Shown one piece after another: positions 10,821-21,598 of a DNA stretch of 60,000 bases. Source of the stretch: Chrysomallon squamiferum (Eukaryota; Mollusca; Gastropoda; Neomphalida; Peltospiridae); the NCBI GenBank assembly GCA_012295275.1, contig CM022669.1, forward strand, positions 4,811,777-4,871,776, written 5' to 3'. Positions within the stretch are counted from its first letter, which is position 1; the number at the start of each line of letters is the position of its first letter. The position numbers and the translations under genes are program-made. The notes beneath the pieces were generated by a model. The model had not been told where the DNA came from, did not search any database, and saw only the letters and a list, made by a program, of their open reading frames with translations.

Positions 10821-12936
10821 TTATTATGTTGTAGTTAAAAGATATTAAGCTAATTTTTGTCTGAAAATGTTTAGGTAATAAAAATGTTGCCTTTTTATAT
10901 TATTAACACTGTAGCAGAGAACAAAACAATGATGATTATAGTTCCATGGACAAAAATGTTTTGCTAGTCAAAGTTTCAGATCTAATAGAACAGTTACAAT
11001 TATTAATCTACTGAATGATAAAAAAGTGAATAATATCTGAAAAGCTCTTTCTCTCTTGTAAAGAAGAAAACAGCAGATTCCTTTCTGAGACAAAATCAAA
11101 GAGAAAACCCAAACCAGATTGAATTCTGCTTATTCTGTAAATTAATAAAGTGCAAGATAAGTATTATATATCCTGTGTAGTTCAGAAGGAATATTTGTGG
11201 TGAGTACCAGAACATGCAATTTAATATATCTTGTATATGACACCAGTGAATAGATATAACAAGTACTGCACATCAACCTTGTAGAATTTCTAAACTGAAA
11301 CATGTCTGACAAATTAAAATAGTTACTGGAGGTTGTGAATCATTTCTGAAGGATAAACAAAGAATATCCTGTGTGAAATCTAAATCTTCCTCAAATTCTG
11401 TAACAGATAAAAATGTATACACACTGTTAGTGAAGAATTCAATGTGATTGTCCGATTGATATATAAAAAAGAAATCTGAATCCTGCCAAAATTCTGACAC
11501 TGTTGAATATTTGTGAAGAGTCTTGAAAGAGTGCTTTCTTTGTGTGAAAGTCTAAATCCTGACAAAATCCTCTTTCACAAATGAAAGATACACACGTGTT
11601 TCACAGTGACAGTTTTGGTTAATTATCAAGTCAAACTGATGAGATCTTTGTCAACAGATTACTTATACAGTTGGAGTTTAAACCTGATAACTGGCATCAG
11701 AGTGTTTCTCTTGGAACTGTTGTTATTGCATTAGACAACACCTGAGAGCAAAATCCACAAAAAGATAATTATTAATGTAAAATATAAACTGTTGTTTCAC
11801 ACACATGTAGGTACATTCAATAGTATGCCACAGAAACAGAAACAGATTTCACATACAGCAGATGACTGAGTTTTCTTTTCTACAAAAGGAAATATATATA
11901 CTACTGTTTCATTTGGAATAGAGATCTAACAAATGTTTCACTTTGTGTTATACATATATTAAATGTTTCACCTTCTAATATAGATATATCCAATGTTTCA
12001 ACCTCGGAACACAAATATGTTTGTTATGTCACTTCGAATGTAGATAAATCAATTATTTTACACTGTAATATAAATATATCAACTGTTTCATCTGGAATAG
12101 AAATATTTCAGTTGTGATATAGATATATGTCAGTTAATTCACTTAGGAACAAAGATATATTGTTTCACCTTGGAGTAAAGTTATATCAACTGTTTTACCA
12201 TGGAACAGACACACAAAGTATCAGACATCATTTCTCAGTGACATATGTACACATCCTTTTTTGAAGAAAACAGTTAACATGTTTTAAACTCAGTTCACTT
12301 GTTACTGTTGAACTGTGTGATGGTGCTTTCAGCTACTAGTAAATTCCTTTGGTGTGTATTGATTCACTTGGTACTATGGATTTTACCACAGTTCAGGGAA
12401 GTTTTGTTTGAAAATTATAGGCAATTAGGTGTTTCAGACCACACAAGTCTAACAAGCATATTCCACAAGTGAATCTTTTGTAATAGGAGTTAATTTTCTT
12501 GTGAAACCATTCATCTTCTTTTACAAATATATTTTTTAATTGTTTTTTTTTTTGTCAGTTGCTAATTCTAAGTACGTTGACCCCAAAAATTGTAAATATG
12601 CAGTAAGTATGAGAAAACAAACTAACTGAAAGTGACAAGAACAGAAACTTGAAATTTTTATTTAACTTCCCAAAGATCCAGGTTTTAGAAGAAAGCAATG
12701 ATCTTCTATTTGGAATAGAAAGTTTCTTTCTGTTTTAAAACTTTAAAACTTTTGAATTTCTATGCAAATTTTAACATTTTCCTTTTTTCAAATAATAAAA
12801 GATTCACTGTATGTTTCTTTTCACATGGGAGTCACTTAAAAAAAAATATAATAATAAAAACAAATTAAAAATTGACACAAGATTGCCTTTTCAAAAATGT
12901 TTTCACCAGTAAATTTTGCAGCTGTCTAGAATTATG

Positions 12937-13096
12937 TACAGTTTTACAGTCCTAGAAACATATCCAGTGCTACAGTTCCAGAAATGCCAAGTTTTAAAAT
13001 TCTAGAAATGTCCAGTTTTAAAATTCTAGAAACGTCCAGTTTTAAAATTCTAGAAATGCCCAGTTTTAAAATTCTAGAAACGTCCAGTTTTACAGA
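12937..13096. repeat. 24-bp minisatellite with TTCTAGAA cores
   Basis: About six copies of AGTTTTAAAATTCTAGAAAC plus GTCC. The last four are nearly identical; the first ones are diverged (AGTCCTAGAAAC, AGTTCCAGAAATG). Confidence 0.92.
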
Positions 13097-13639
13097 TCCT
13101 GTACTGTCGGCAGGCAGCTGACCACTTCAGGAAGTGTTGCTCGGTCTACAAGATGCTGTTTTGTTCCAGCAGCTAAGAGGAGGAAGAGATAGTTAATAGA
13201 ATAATCCAGCCTAATGGTGCCAGCGTCTGGTAATACCTAAACAAATACGAGGATCAAAAGCCAGACGATGAGAGTTAATGACAAAACTATGATCAGTAAC
13301 CCAGAGGCAAATGTGAATCAGTAAACAACACCACTGATATCCAGTGTGTTATACTGGATATATTCCACTTCTGTCCTGCTATTTTTCTATATTTATGTAT
13401 ATAACTGATATTATATTTCATTCATATTATTTTTGTACAGTTATTTATATAATCTCATATTTGATTAACACATAAGAGACATATTCCACTGTTTGTCAAG
13501 TTAATTTTTGTATAGTTACTTTATATATCTCACATATGATTAATACACAACACTAAACATTCCATTCACAAGAAGTTATTTTTTTGTGTTTTGCGATATC
13601 TTTTTTTTCTTCTTCTTCTTCCTTTTTCTTTTCCACACA

Positions 13640-14130
13640 GTCTTACTTCCAGGTTTAATAAAATAATCACACATGCGGATTTGGCCAAAAAAAAAATTTA
13701 CAAGACGTACGACGTGGCAAACTGATTTTGTTGTTAGCAGCAACAATGACGCCAATGTGGTTACAGCAGTTGGCTTAACGCTGTTGTCGAGTGATTGGAC
13801 AGGGTGTACGACCTTTTCGAAGTAATGGACAGTAATAGGATCGTTGTAAGGTGGGCCGGCTTTCGCTGCATTAGCAGTCGCTTCTCCTGGGAGATCGGCA
13901 AATTAAAGACAGTTTCGCACTGACTCATTACCCGCTCTCAGTTCATTAAATGAATTTCTGAAACTTATAATTGGCAGTTTGGCCATTGATATTTGTCTGC
14001 CGGCTGGGGTCTTTAAGGCTCTAATAAAGCCACATCAAATGGATGTTGCAATCAAAACAAAACTGTGCAAGCTTCGTTTTTATCCGGCAGATCGGGTAAA
14101 GACTGTTCGCGTTGCCAACTGGTTGTTGTG
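13640..14130. other. CpG-rich, less AT-rich intronic island
   Basis: This stretch has clearly more G, C and CpG than its surroundings, with roughly twenty CpG sites in under 500 bp (for example ACGACGTGGC, GGGCCGGC, CCGGCAGATCGGG). No convincing exon is present on either strand; the longest frame is a 32-codon ORF on the plus strand from about 13827. It could be a conserved enhancer or an internal promoter. Confidence 0.55.
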
Positions 14131-14164
14131 ACCTGTTAGTGGCAGCCAACACCTTAGAGTAAAC

Positions 14165-14684
14165 ATAGGTGTTTACTGTATAGTTGACAGGTGTTTACTG
14201 TACAGTCGACAGGTGTTTACTGTATGGTTGACAGGTGTTTATTGTATAGTTGACAGGTGTTTATTGTATAGTTGACAGGTGTTTACTGTATGGTTGCAGG
14301 TGTTTACTGTATAGTCAACAGGTGTTTACTGTAGAGTTGACAGATGTTTACTGTATAGTCGACAGGTGTTTACTGTGTAGTTGACAGGTGTTTACTGTAT
14401 AGTTGACAGGTATTTACTGTATGGTCAACAGGTGTTTACTGTATAGCTGACAGGTGTTTACTGTATAGTCGACAGGTGTTTACTGTGTAGTCGACAGGTG
14501 TTTACTGTGTAGTTGACAGACAGGTGTTTACTGTGTAGTTGACAGGTGTTTACTGTATAGTCGACAGGTGTTTACTGTGTAGTCGACAGGTGTTTACTGT
14601 GTAGTTGACAGGTGTTTACTGTATAGTTGACAGGTATTTACTGTATGGTCAACAGGTGTTTACTGTATAGCTGACAGGTGTTTA
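14165..14684. repeat. 22-bp minisatellite (CAGGTGTTTACTGTATAGTT)
   Basis: About 23 copies of a 22-bp unit, ACAGGTGTTTACTGTATAGT plus TG, with a few point variants (TACAGTCG, TATGGTTG) and one small insertion near 14517. A decayed flank with CACAGGTGTTA words continues to about 15140. Confidence 0.96.
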
Positions 14685-15611
14685 GATAACCCAAAGTAGT
14701 TTGATATACAAGAAACAGGTGTTTTGGCTATGACAGACAGGCCTTTAGGTGTCATTGACAGGTATTTATAACTTGAGGTGTTATGTTATGTTTCAGGTGT
14801 TCACAAAATGCTAGTTGACAGGTGTTTCTGCAAATGTTTATAGTCCTTAGATGTCAATTCTCAGGTTAGGTATCTATTGCAGTTCTTTATATTCATGTTT
14901 AGATCAAACAGGTTTGATTAAAATAATTTTGGTTACAACAGCCTATAGGTGTTATTATTATTTATAATGAGTAGTTATGTTTTTATCACAAAATGTTAAT
15001 GAATTTATGCAAATTTTATCACAGGTGTTAAAATAATCAGGTTTTATTAGAGGTGTTAAAATAATCATGTTTTATTACAGATGTTAAAATAATGATTTTT
15101 ATCACAGGTGTTAATAATATCATGTTTTTCACAGGTGTTAATATATTAATGTTTCATCATAGATATCATTATCATAGCTATAAGCCTAAAGTTTTATTAT
15201 ACATATTCCAACAGATGATTCATAACATGCTTAATCATAAGCAAAACTGGTATTTTCACCAAAACAAATTGCTAATGCTATGGGCAAAATGACAATGTAT
15301 CAAAGGCAAACAGACATTAGAAATGTTTGTATTGTGGAAATTAGGTATATTATTAAAGGCAGCATGATATACTGCAAACCTGTTATTATTAATACTAACA
15401 GTTTGTAATGCAGTTACAGTTATCAGTCAATAATTAATTAAAAATAACAAAGGAAAAGAATAAATGAATAAATGCCTAAGCATACGTGTTTATCTAGACA
15501 ATATCAAATATAAAACACACACGAAATACAACATTTTCTAACTAGACTACCAAACACAACACTGTTTAAAAATTCTATAATACATATTATCTATTATACA
15601 TTTCTAGTTTT

Positions 15612-15740
15612 ATATGCACTTTCCCACAGAAAAGACAACACACTGTGCAACCTTTGATAAAGCCAGTCATGGAGCACTTGTTTGGAATGGGAATTAATTC
15701 TGTTTATGAAAATTAGAGGGTTTCTAGGACTGGTATCACC
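15612..15740 (-). mobile_element. Molluscan-type SINE, minus strand
   Basis: On the plus strand, TTTCCCACAGA, then CCTTTGATAAAGCCAGTCAT, GGAGCAC and TTGGAATGGGAATTA follow in order. This is the reverse complement of the core of the widespread molluscan tRNA-SINE (recalled order: AATGGGC, CTATTTCTCGTTCCAGCCAG, TGCTCC, ACTGGTATATCAAAGGC, CTGTGGGA). The tRNA-like head should lie above 15740 and is not recognisable. Confidence 0.75.
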
Positions 15741-16511
15741 TTAAGCTGTAAATTCTAAATTGTATTCTATAATGAAAATGCTAAATTATATACAAAAACT
15801 GTACAGCTAGACTTGATCAATCGAGAACAAGACATCACTAGCCACAGAGTTTGTTGAGTTCATTAATCACAGATCTTATACATGTAGCTAAATGCAAATC
15901 AACTTTTAACCAGATGTTGAATATTTAATTTGTCATAAATTTATAAAAGGCTTAATATTGTATTTTAATTCAATGTAAACTTTTTTTTATTATTATATTA
16001 AAATAAAAACGTTTTTATTTTCTGTTGTCATATATGAAATATATTGCTTTATTATTAGTTTGTTTTTTGTTAAATTTAAAAAAAAATTATTTGAAGTTTT
16101 GTATCGTCCTAAAAGCACAAGATGACAAAATGATACTATTTTCATTTTTTTTAAAATTATTTTCTTTTTTTTTGAAAAAATTTTGCAGTTTGAGATATTG
16201 AAGTTATTTTTTAATAATTTACCAAACACAACCTGAAGTTGTTCTGAAAACATTTTTTTTTCTAGCATTTTCATATTTTTCAGAATTAACATTTATTTTC
16301 TATAATCAACATATTTTCTAGCATTAACATATTTTCTAAGATTAATATTTTAGAATATAAATCTCTTTTCTAATTAAACACATTTTCTAGTATTAATGAT
16401 TTCTAATGGGGTAACATGACTTCTAGAATATCACGTTTTCTATATTTTAACATGATTTCTAGGTTACGATGTTTTCTAGGATATCTGTTTATGATTTAAC
16501 TGAAGACTTAC

Positions 16512-16560
16512 ATTGTGCATAGGACAGAGCTCTTCTGGGCTGATCTGGCTGAGCAAGCAT
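16512..16560 (-). CDS. unc-13: unc-13 exon e: short linker exon
   Basis: This is a 49-nt exon flanked by a very good acceptor (TTCTGTTTTTCAG) and donor (AAT|GTAAGT). It enters in phase 0 and leaves in phase 1, exactly what its neighbours need. It encodes MLAQPDQPRRALSYAQ plus the first base of a Ser codon. I recognise no homology in this piece. It sits where the poorly conserved linker after C2A begins. Support comes from splice-site quality, phase agreement with exons d and f, and the open frame. It may be alternatively spliced, but skipping it alone would shift the frame, because 49 is not a multiple of three. The internal ATG is not proposed as a start codon. Confidence 0.82.
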
Positions 16561-16928
16561 CTGAAAAACAGAAACCACAGCAGCATTAACAACAACTACA
16601 ACAACAACGATGATAATAAATATATTAGTGATAATAATAAAAAATTAAAAAAAATTATAATAACAATAATGATAATGACAGTAGCTAAAAAAATTAATAA
16701 CAATAACATTAATAATAATAATGTTAACAATTTTGAAAAGTCATGTAATGAGAATGATGAATAATACTTTTTAAAAAAAGCCCCAAAAACTACATGCAAA
16801 ATACCAAAAACACCCAGACATTATGAAGCAAAAATATCACGGACAAACACTGGTACACACAAACCTTAAGAGAGTTAATGAAAACTACTGATTGCCTGAG
16901 AGAGAGAGACAAAAAAAATGGAAAGAGC

Positions 16929-16996
16929 TGAGAAGATTCGATCTTGTGACCTGCCACTCATCAGACGATAAGCTTAACCAATGAGCTACTGTCTAC
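16929..16996 (-). mobile_element. tRNA-like head of a SINE
   Basis: Read on the minus strand, GTAGCTCATTGGTTAAGC resembles the A box (RNA polymerase III). GGTCACAAGATCGAATC, about 40 nt later, resembles the B box. The acceptor stem does not pair well and the T loop is altered, so it is a SINE head or tRNA pseudogene rather than a working tRNA gene. Confidence 0.65.
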
Positions 16997-18779
16997 TTTG
17001 AAGATTGGACAAGGAAAGTCTGAATGATAAGCAGTGATTTCTTTAGAGTGCTAGAACTCTGAGTCAGGGAGTAGACTAATAAAAGTTAATAACACAGAAA
17101 CCAAACATCAAAGTTAAAGGGTTTCAGACTCAAAGAAAGAGACTTAGTTCAGTCACCGAGGACATCAGCATCAAACCCAGGATTTCAGACACTTTGAGGT
17201 AGTCAGATGTAGCATTCAGATTTAAATGAGTTTAAAGCAAAGTAATTAAAAAAAAAAAACTTCAAAAAAAAGTCACATGTTATCAAAATAATCAAGAGTT
17301 TAAAACAAAATAATTTTAAAAATTTAAAAAAACCTCACTAGTTATCAAAATAACCAAGAGGCAAAAACTAATAATAACTTTAAAAGAAACCTAAACCATC
17401 ATCATAATATTATTATATTGCTGTTTTTAGCAGAAATGTACAAATACGGAGTAATATAAATATATCTCTATTTTAAAATATTTACTCTGTCACTTCTCTA
17501 CACTCAATGGGTTAAAAAAAATAATAATAATAAAAAAAATTATAAATTATTTACGTATCATTGCAGAAAAATACCAGTCAAAACAAATTTATCTAACACT
17601 ACTTCTATGTCTTCAAGTGTCATCCTACAGTTTCAATGACAGTCTTTACAGTTTTTATTTTATCTTTTTTGTTTGTTATAATACAGAAATAACTTAAAAA
17701 AAAATATTTAAAAAAAATGTTTTAATGCCTTTCAATATTAAGATAAAAAGAAACTCATGTTCATTGTTAAGAAGAATCTGTTATGGATTTTTCAGTTTCA
17801 GTAATAATTTGTATAAAAAAAAAAAATTTCTTTTTGTTTCTTTTTTTTTTATTATTATTATTATTATTATACTTGTAGAAATGTATTTTTTAAATTTTTA
17901 TTGCCATTCTCAATGCTGAAATTAAAATAAATGTTTCTTATGCCAGATAAATTTTATTTTAAAGTAATAAAAACAACTAAAAATTATTTAAAAAGTAAAA
18001 AAAAAAATAAACAGTACAACAACAAAAAACAAACACAAAACAAGAAACAAATCCAAATATAAAAAAAAATATAAAAAATAATAATAATAACTAAATGAAT
18101 AAATAAATAAATAAATAAATAAATACAACAGAAAAACAGCAGCTCCCAATCAATATAAATTACAGGTTATGCTACACCTGTAACAATTGTTTGCATGTCG
18201 CTGCACACTCAATACACTACATGAACTGAAACCTTTCACTGCTATTAACCTTGCTTCTCAAGCAGACTTTCTTTCTCAAGTTTTATTTGATTTCAGACCA
18301 CACAAAGCTTCAGTGTTCACATGGGCTGCTATTTATTAACTCCTTAACAAAGAACATCTAAGTAATTAAACTGTACAGCGTTTTCTGTTTTATAATGACA
18401 CTAGTAAAACTGGGATGGGGTGCAAGGTAACATAACAATACCCTATCCTCTGACATGGACATATAATTATGTATGTAAAGATATATATATATATATATAG
18501 GATGGTCTTCCATTTGAAACATTTAAACAGAATTTCTGATAAAATGATATATTCTTTCTCTCAAAAATATATATATTCATCTACATTCTTTTGCAGAAAT
18601 CATATATATAAAGAACAAAAAGGTATATGAATATGTATATATATACTTTGGTATGTGTATGTGTATATATATTGTCTCTCCCTGTTGATTGGTTTATTCT
18701 TTTCTTTGTCACTTCCAGATACTTGTGTATTAAAAAATGTTTATAAAGCTGCAGCTTTCTCTAGCAATTGTCATAAACT

Positions 18780-18875
18780 GCTCTGACATACCAGCTAGAG
18801 CTTGCTCTAACAACAGAACTCTAGTTTGCTCTAACAACAGAACTCTAACCTGCTCTGCTGTAAGGTGTTAGAGCT
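18780..18875. repeat. 30-bp duplication
   Basis: GCTCTAACAACAGAACTCTA occurs twice in tandem (about 18807 and 18827-18847), flanked by further (A/T)G(C/A)TTG(C/T)(C/T)CT words. Confidence 0.85.
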
Positions 18876-19039
18876 TGCCCTGTTACAGTCACTGAGATAC
18901 AGGGTTCTAATAACTTTAACCTGCTCAAACCAGTGCCAGCAATCTGCTACACAACCAAATGAGATTCAGCACCTTTAGGCTCACACTGCCATCAGTTAGA
19001 TATTGACCAAGCCCAGCAGAACAAACAACAAATTACTGA

Positions 19040-19345
19040 CTGTTTATCTGACAGAATAACTCATCTTTTTGCCAAAACCACAGCACTCTGTGACCGCAGA
19101 CAACAATGACGGCAGTGGGATGAAGTAGTTGACGACGATGAGGTGTGATATACGTGCAGTATGCGACACGGCAGTGGTTTGTAACATGCTACGACTGTGG
19201 CTGGCCAAGATCAATAGGATTATCATCAACTCCATAAATAGTGTATGATTGCAATCAATGAAGCCAGCTAACCAGTAATGAGACTGGGCTGTGTGTCGTG
19301 TCAACTGTTTATAGTCGCTGCCAGGTTTGTCCCTGGTTGTGAGGT
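19040..19345. other. Less AT-rich intronic island with palindrome
   Basis: The base composition is much more balanced than that of the flanking intron, and there are several CpG sites. A perfect 12-bp palindrome, TGATTGCAATCA, lies at 19246-19257. No exon is supported. Its minus-strand open frame continues into the TG repeat and is not credible. Candidate conserved non-coding element. Confidence 0.45.
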
Positions 19346-19377
19346 GTGACACTTTATGTGGGTGTGGATGCCTGTGT

Positions 19378-19409
19378 GTATATACATGTGTGTGTGTGTG
19401 TGTGCATGA

Positions 19410-19470
<61 letters not shown>

Positions 19471-19773
19471 AATGTGGGTGTGTGTGTTATGTGTATGATT
19501 GCATGTGTGTGTTTGTTATGTGTGTTTGTTATGTGTGTGCATGTGTTATGTGTGTATGTGTGTGTATGTGTGTGCATGTGTGTGTGTGTTTGGAGTGTGA
19601 CTGCATATATGTGTTTGTGGTTCTTTGGTATGTATGTATGTATGTATGTATATGAGTGCACATGTGTTTATTTATATGTATAGTATGGAATATGTGTATG
19701 TGTGTTTTGTGAATAACTATAGATAAATGTATGTGCAAGTATGTATGTGTGATATGGTGTATGACTGTATGGC

Positions 19774-19852
<79 letters not shown>

Positions 19853-19860
19853 ATGTATGT
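19378..19860. repeat. TG/TATG compound microsatellite
   Basis: (TG)n blocks with TATG, TTTG and CATG interruptions, a (TATG)n block near 19630-19650, and a pure (TG)n block at 19780-19851. Confidence 0.97.
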
Positions 19861-20043
19861 GTCTGTAAATATATGCAAGCATCAGGAAATGAGTAATTTA
19901 GAACAGGATATCTGTTATTTGTATTGTAACAAAGGCTGCATGGTTCATGTCAGTATGTACAAGTGTATGTGTGTGTGTCAGTTTTTAATGTGTGTTTGTT
20001 TCTGCCTATTATCTCTGTTTACATTTGTGTATATCACCATTTA

Positions 20044-20057
20044 TGTGTGTGTGTGTC

Positions 20058-20142
<85 letters not shown>
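20044..20142. repeat. Long pure TG microsatellite
   Basis: About 100 bp of (TG)n with one early TCTG/TTTG interruption. Confidence 0.98.
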
Positions 20143-20146
<4 letters not shown>

Positions 20147-21527
20147 ATGTTATAAGTAGAAATGTTGGACTTGTTCCTTGTATCAAGATGAGCACTGCCA
20201 ACAAAATTTATAAAAGGTTAAATAAACTTTTAAAGGATTCTGATTGGTGTCCACTACACCAATCAAATGTTAAATGAATTATGTCAGTTTCACAATGTTT
20301 AGTTATAAAAAGTAGAAAAAATAACACACACAAAACAGCAGTTAAACAAGCTATCAGCTGTTTGAAAGTGGCACTTCTAGCCGTGTATAAAAAACATTAA
20401 ATTAGTTTATATTCAAAGAGAAGTAACTCTTCGTGTAATGACTTCCCATAGAAAAAAAATAAAAGGGAAAGAATAATGTGTAAAACAGAAGTTGTACAAA
20501 ATTATATACATAGACTGAGTCTTAAAGAAAAGGTGAAAAAATAAATGTTTTTTTAAATATTAATAGAACTATTGCAATATCCACAAACCCAGAGTTATTT
20601 TCCCCTGCCCACTGTTGCTGGTAAATAAACTATTGGCAAATCTTCTGTATCAGTCAGGGTAAAAAAGTTTTTTTGTTTCTTTATTTATGAAATTCTGTGA
20701 ATAATGTAATATTGTATGTTTACCAAAAAAAACAATGGAAAAAGAAATTTATGGCCTCTTCTATTTATTTTTTTATATTAAACGTTAGTATAAGAAAAAT
20801 GTGATATTAGTTAGAAATCTGTGTGTCCAAAATTCCACCCATTTCAGTTTGGTAATAATAGCTGTTTAAAACATTTTAAAACATTTGTAGTTTTATAAAT
20901 TACAATAGCAACACAAATAATACTGACAACACAAGATCTGTAAGCAAAGAACAACAACTACTCCAACAACAACATTAAAACGATGCTGTTACTCTACTAT
21001 TTGTATTGTTACTTCTACTGTTTTACTATTTTTATTGCTATTTATTAGTTACTACTACTTCTGTACTATCTGTACTTCTTATACTGCTATTACTGCTTTA
21101 TCTCTTCTATTATTTATTACTACTACTACTTCTACTACTGCTGCTGCTTCTTCTACAACTACTACTACAATTTTAATACTTTATAATTTTACTTCAATTT
21201 TATAATTTTAAAAAACTAGAACTATTTCTGTTGTTATTACTATTATTATTACGACTATCATTACTGTACTATTTCTATTATTATTATTATTATAACTACT
21301 ACTACTAAACCAATATTGCTACAACTACTGCTACAGCAGACATCAACTAAACAAGCAGCCACTAACAAACAACAATAAACAACAACAAAAATAACACCAT
21401 CAACACCAACACCAAGAACAAACAAAGAGTAAAAACAATGACAACAACAACAGTAATAACGTCAGGTACGAAAGAGAAAAATTAAAGTGGCGAGTCCCTA
21501 CTTGTGTAAAATTGAAGCGACACTCAC

Positions 21528-21598
21528 CTCTTGACTCATGATTGAGTTGAGCACGGACAGTTTGTTCTGTAACTCAGCTGCCTCGGATTCGGGCAGAT
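21528..21598 (-). CDS. unc-13: unc-13 exon d: helix following C2A
   Basis: This is a 71-nt exon that ends at a strong donor (GAG|GTGAGT). The split Asp codon plus LPESEAAELQNKLSVLNSIMSQE matches the mammalian helix that begins [20 protein letters not shown]. I chose the acceptor GTTGCAG just above 21598 because it gives FELPYDLPESEA, which aligns without a gap. A second acceptor, ACTTCAG just above 21610, is also in frame and would insert VVAD. In Munc13-1 this segment lies against C2A and helps form the dimer or RIM-binding surface. The family assignment is firm; which of the two acceptors is used is not decided by sequence alone. Confidence 0.9.

Larger units (their letters stand above)
4611..16511 (-). 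other. 11.9-kb unc-13 intron
   Basis: This intron holds SINE relics (5036-5090 and 15612-15740), degenerate repeats at 5210-5450 and 9100-9560, a TG tract (6143-6288), A-rich low-complexity DNA (10611-10820), a 24-bp minisatellite (12937-13096), a CpG-rich island (13640-14130) and a 22-bp minisatellite (14165-14684) with a decayed flank to about 15140. One candidate alternative first exon (7068-7164) is discussed under findings. Other open frames are short and unsupported. Confidence 0.85.
16561..21527 (-). other. 5-kb unc-13 intron
   Basis: This intron holds a tRNA-like SINE head (16929-16996), AAAT repeats near 18097-18125, a roughly 30-bp duplication around 18798-18850, an island at 19040-19345, long TG/TATG tracts (19378-19860 and 20044-20142) and a CTA/TTA-rich degenerate tract at 20990-21310. 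No additional exon with compatible phases was found. Confidence 0.85.

Noticed and set aside
13094-13172. Exon-like 79-nt segment on the minus strand (CCTCCTCTTAG acceptor, GTAAAA donor, open frame)
   Set aside because: If placed between exons e and f it would enter in phase 1 and leave in phase 2, breaking the frame. No homology is recognised. It overlaps the edge of the 24-bp array.
16929-16996. Functional tRNA gene
   Set aside because: A- and B-box-like words exist, but the acceptor stem does not pair and the T loop departs from consensus. It reads better as a SINE head.
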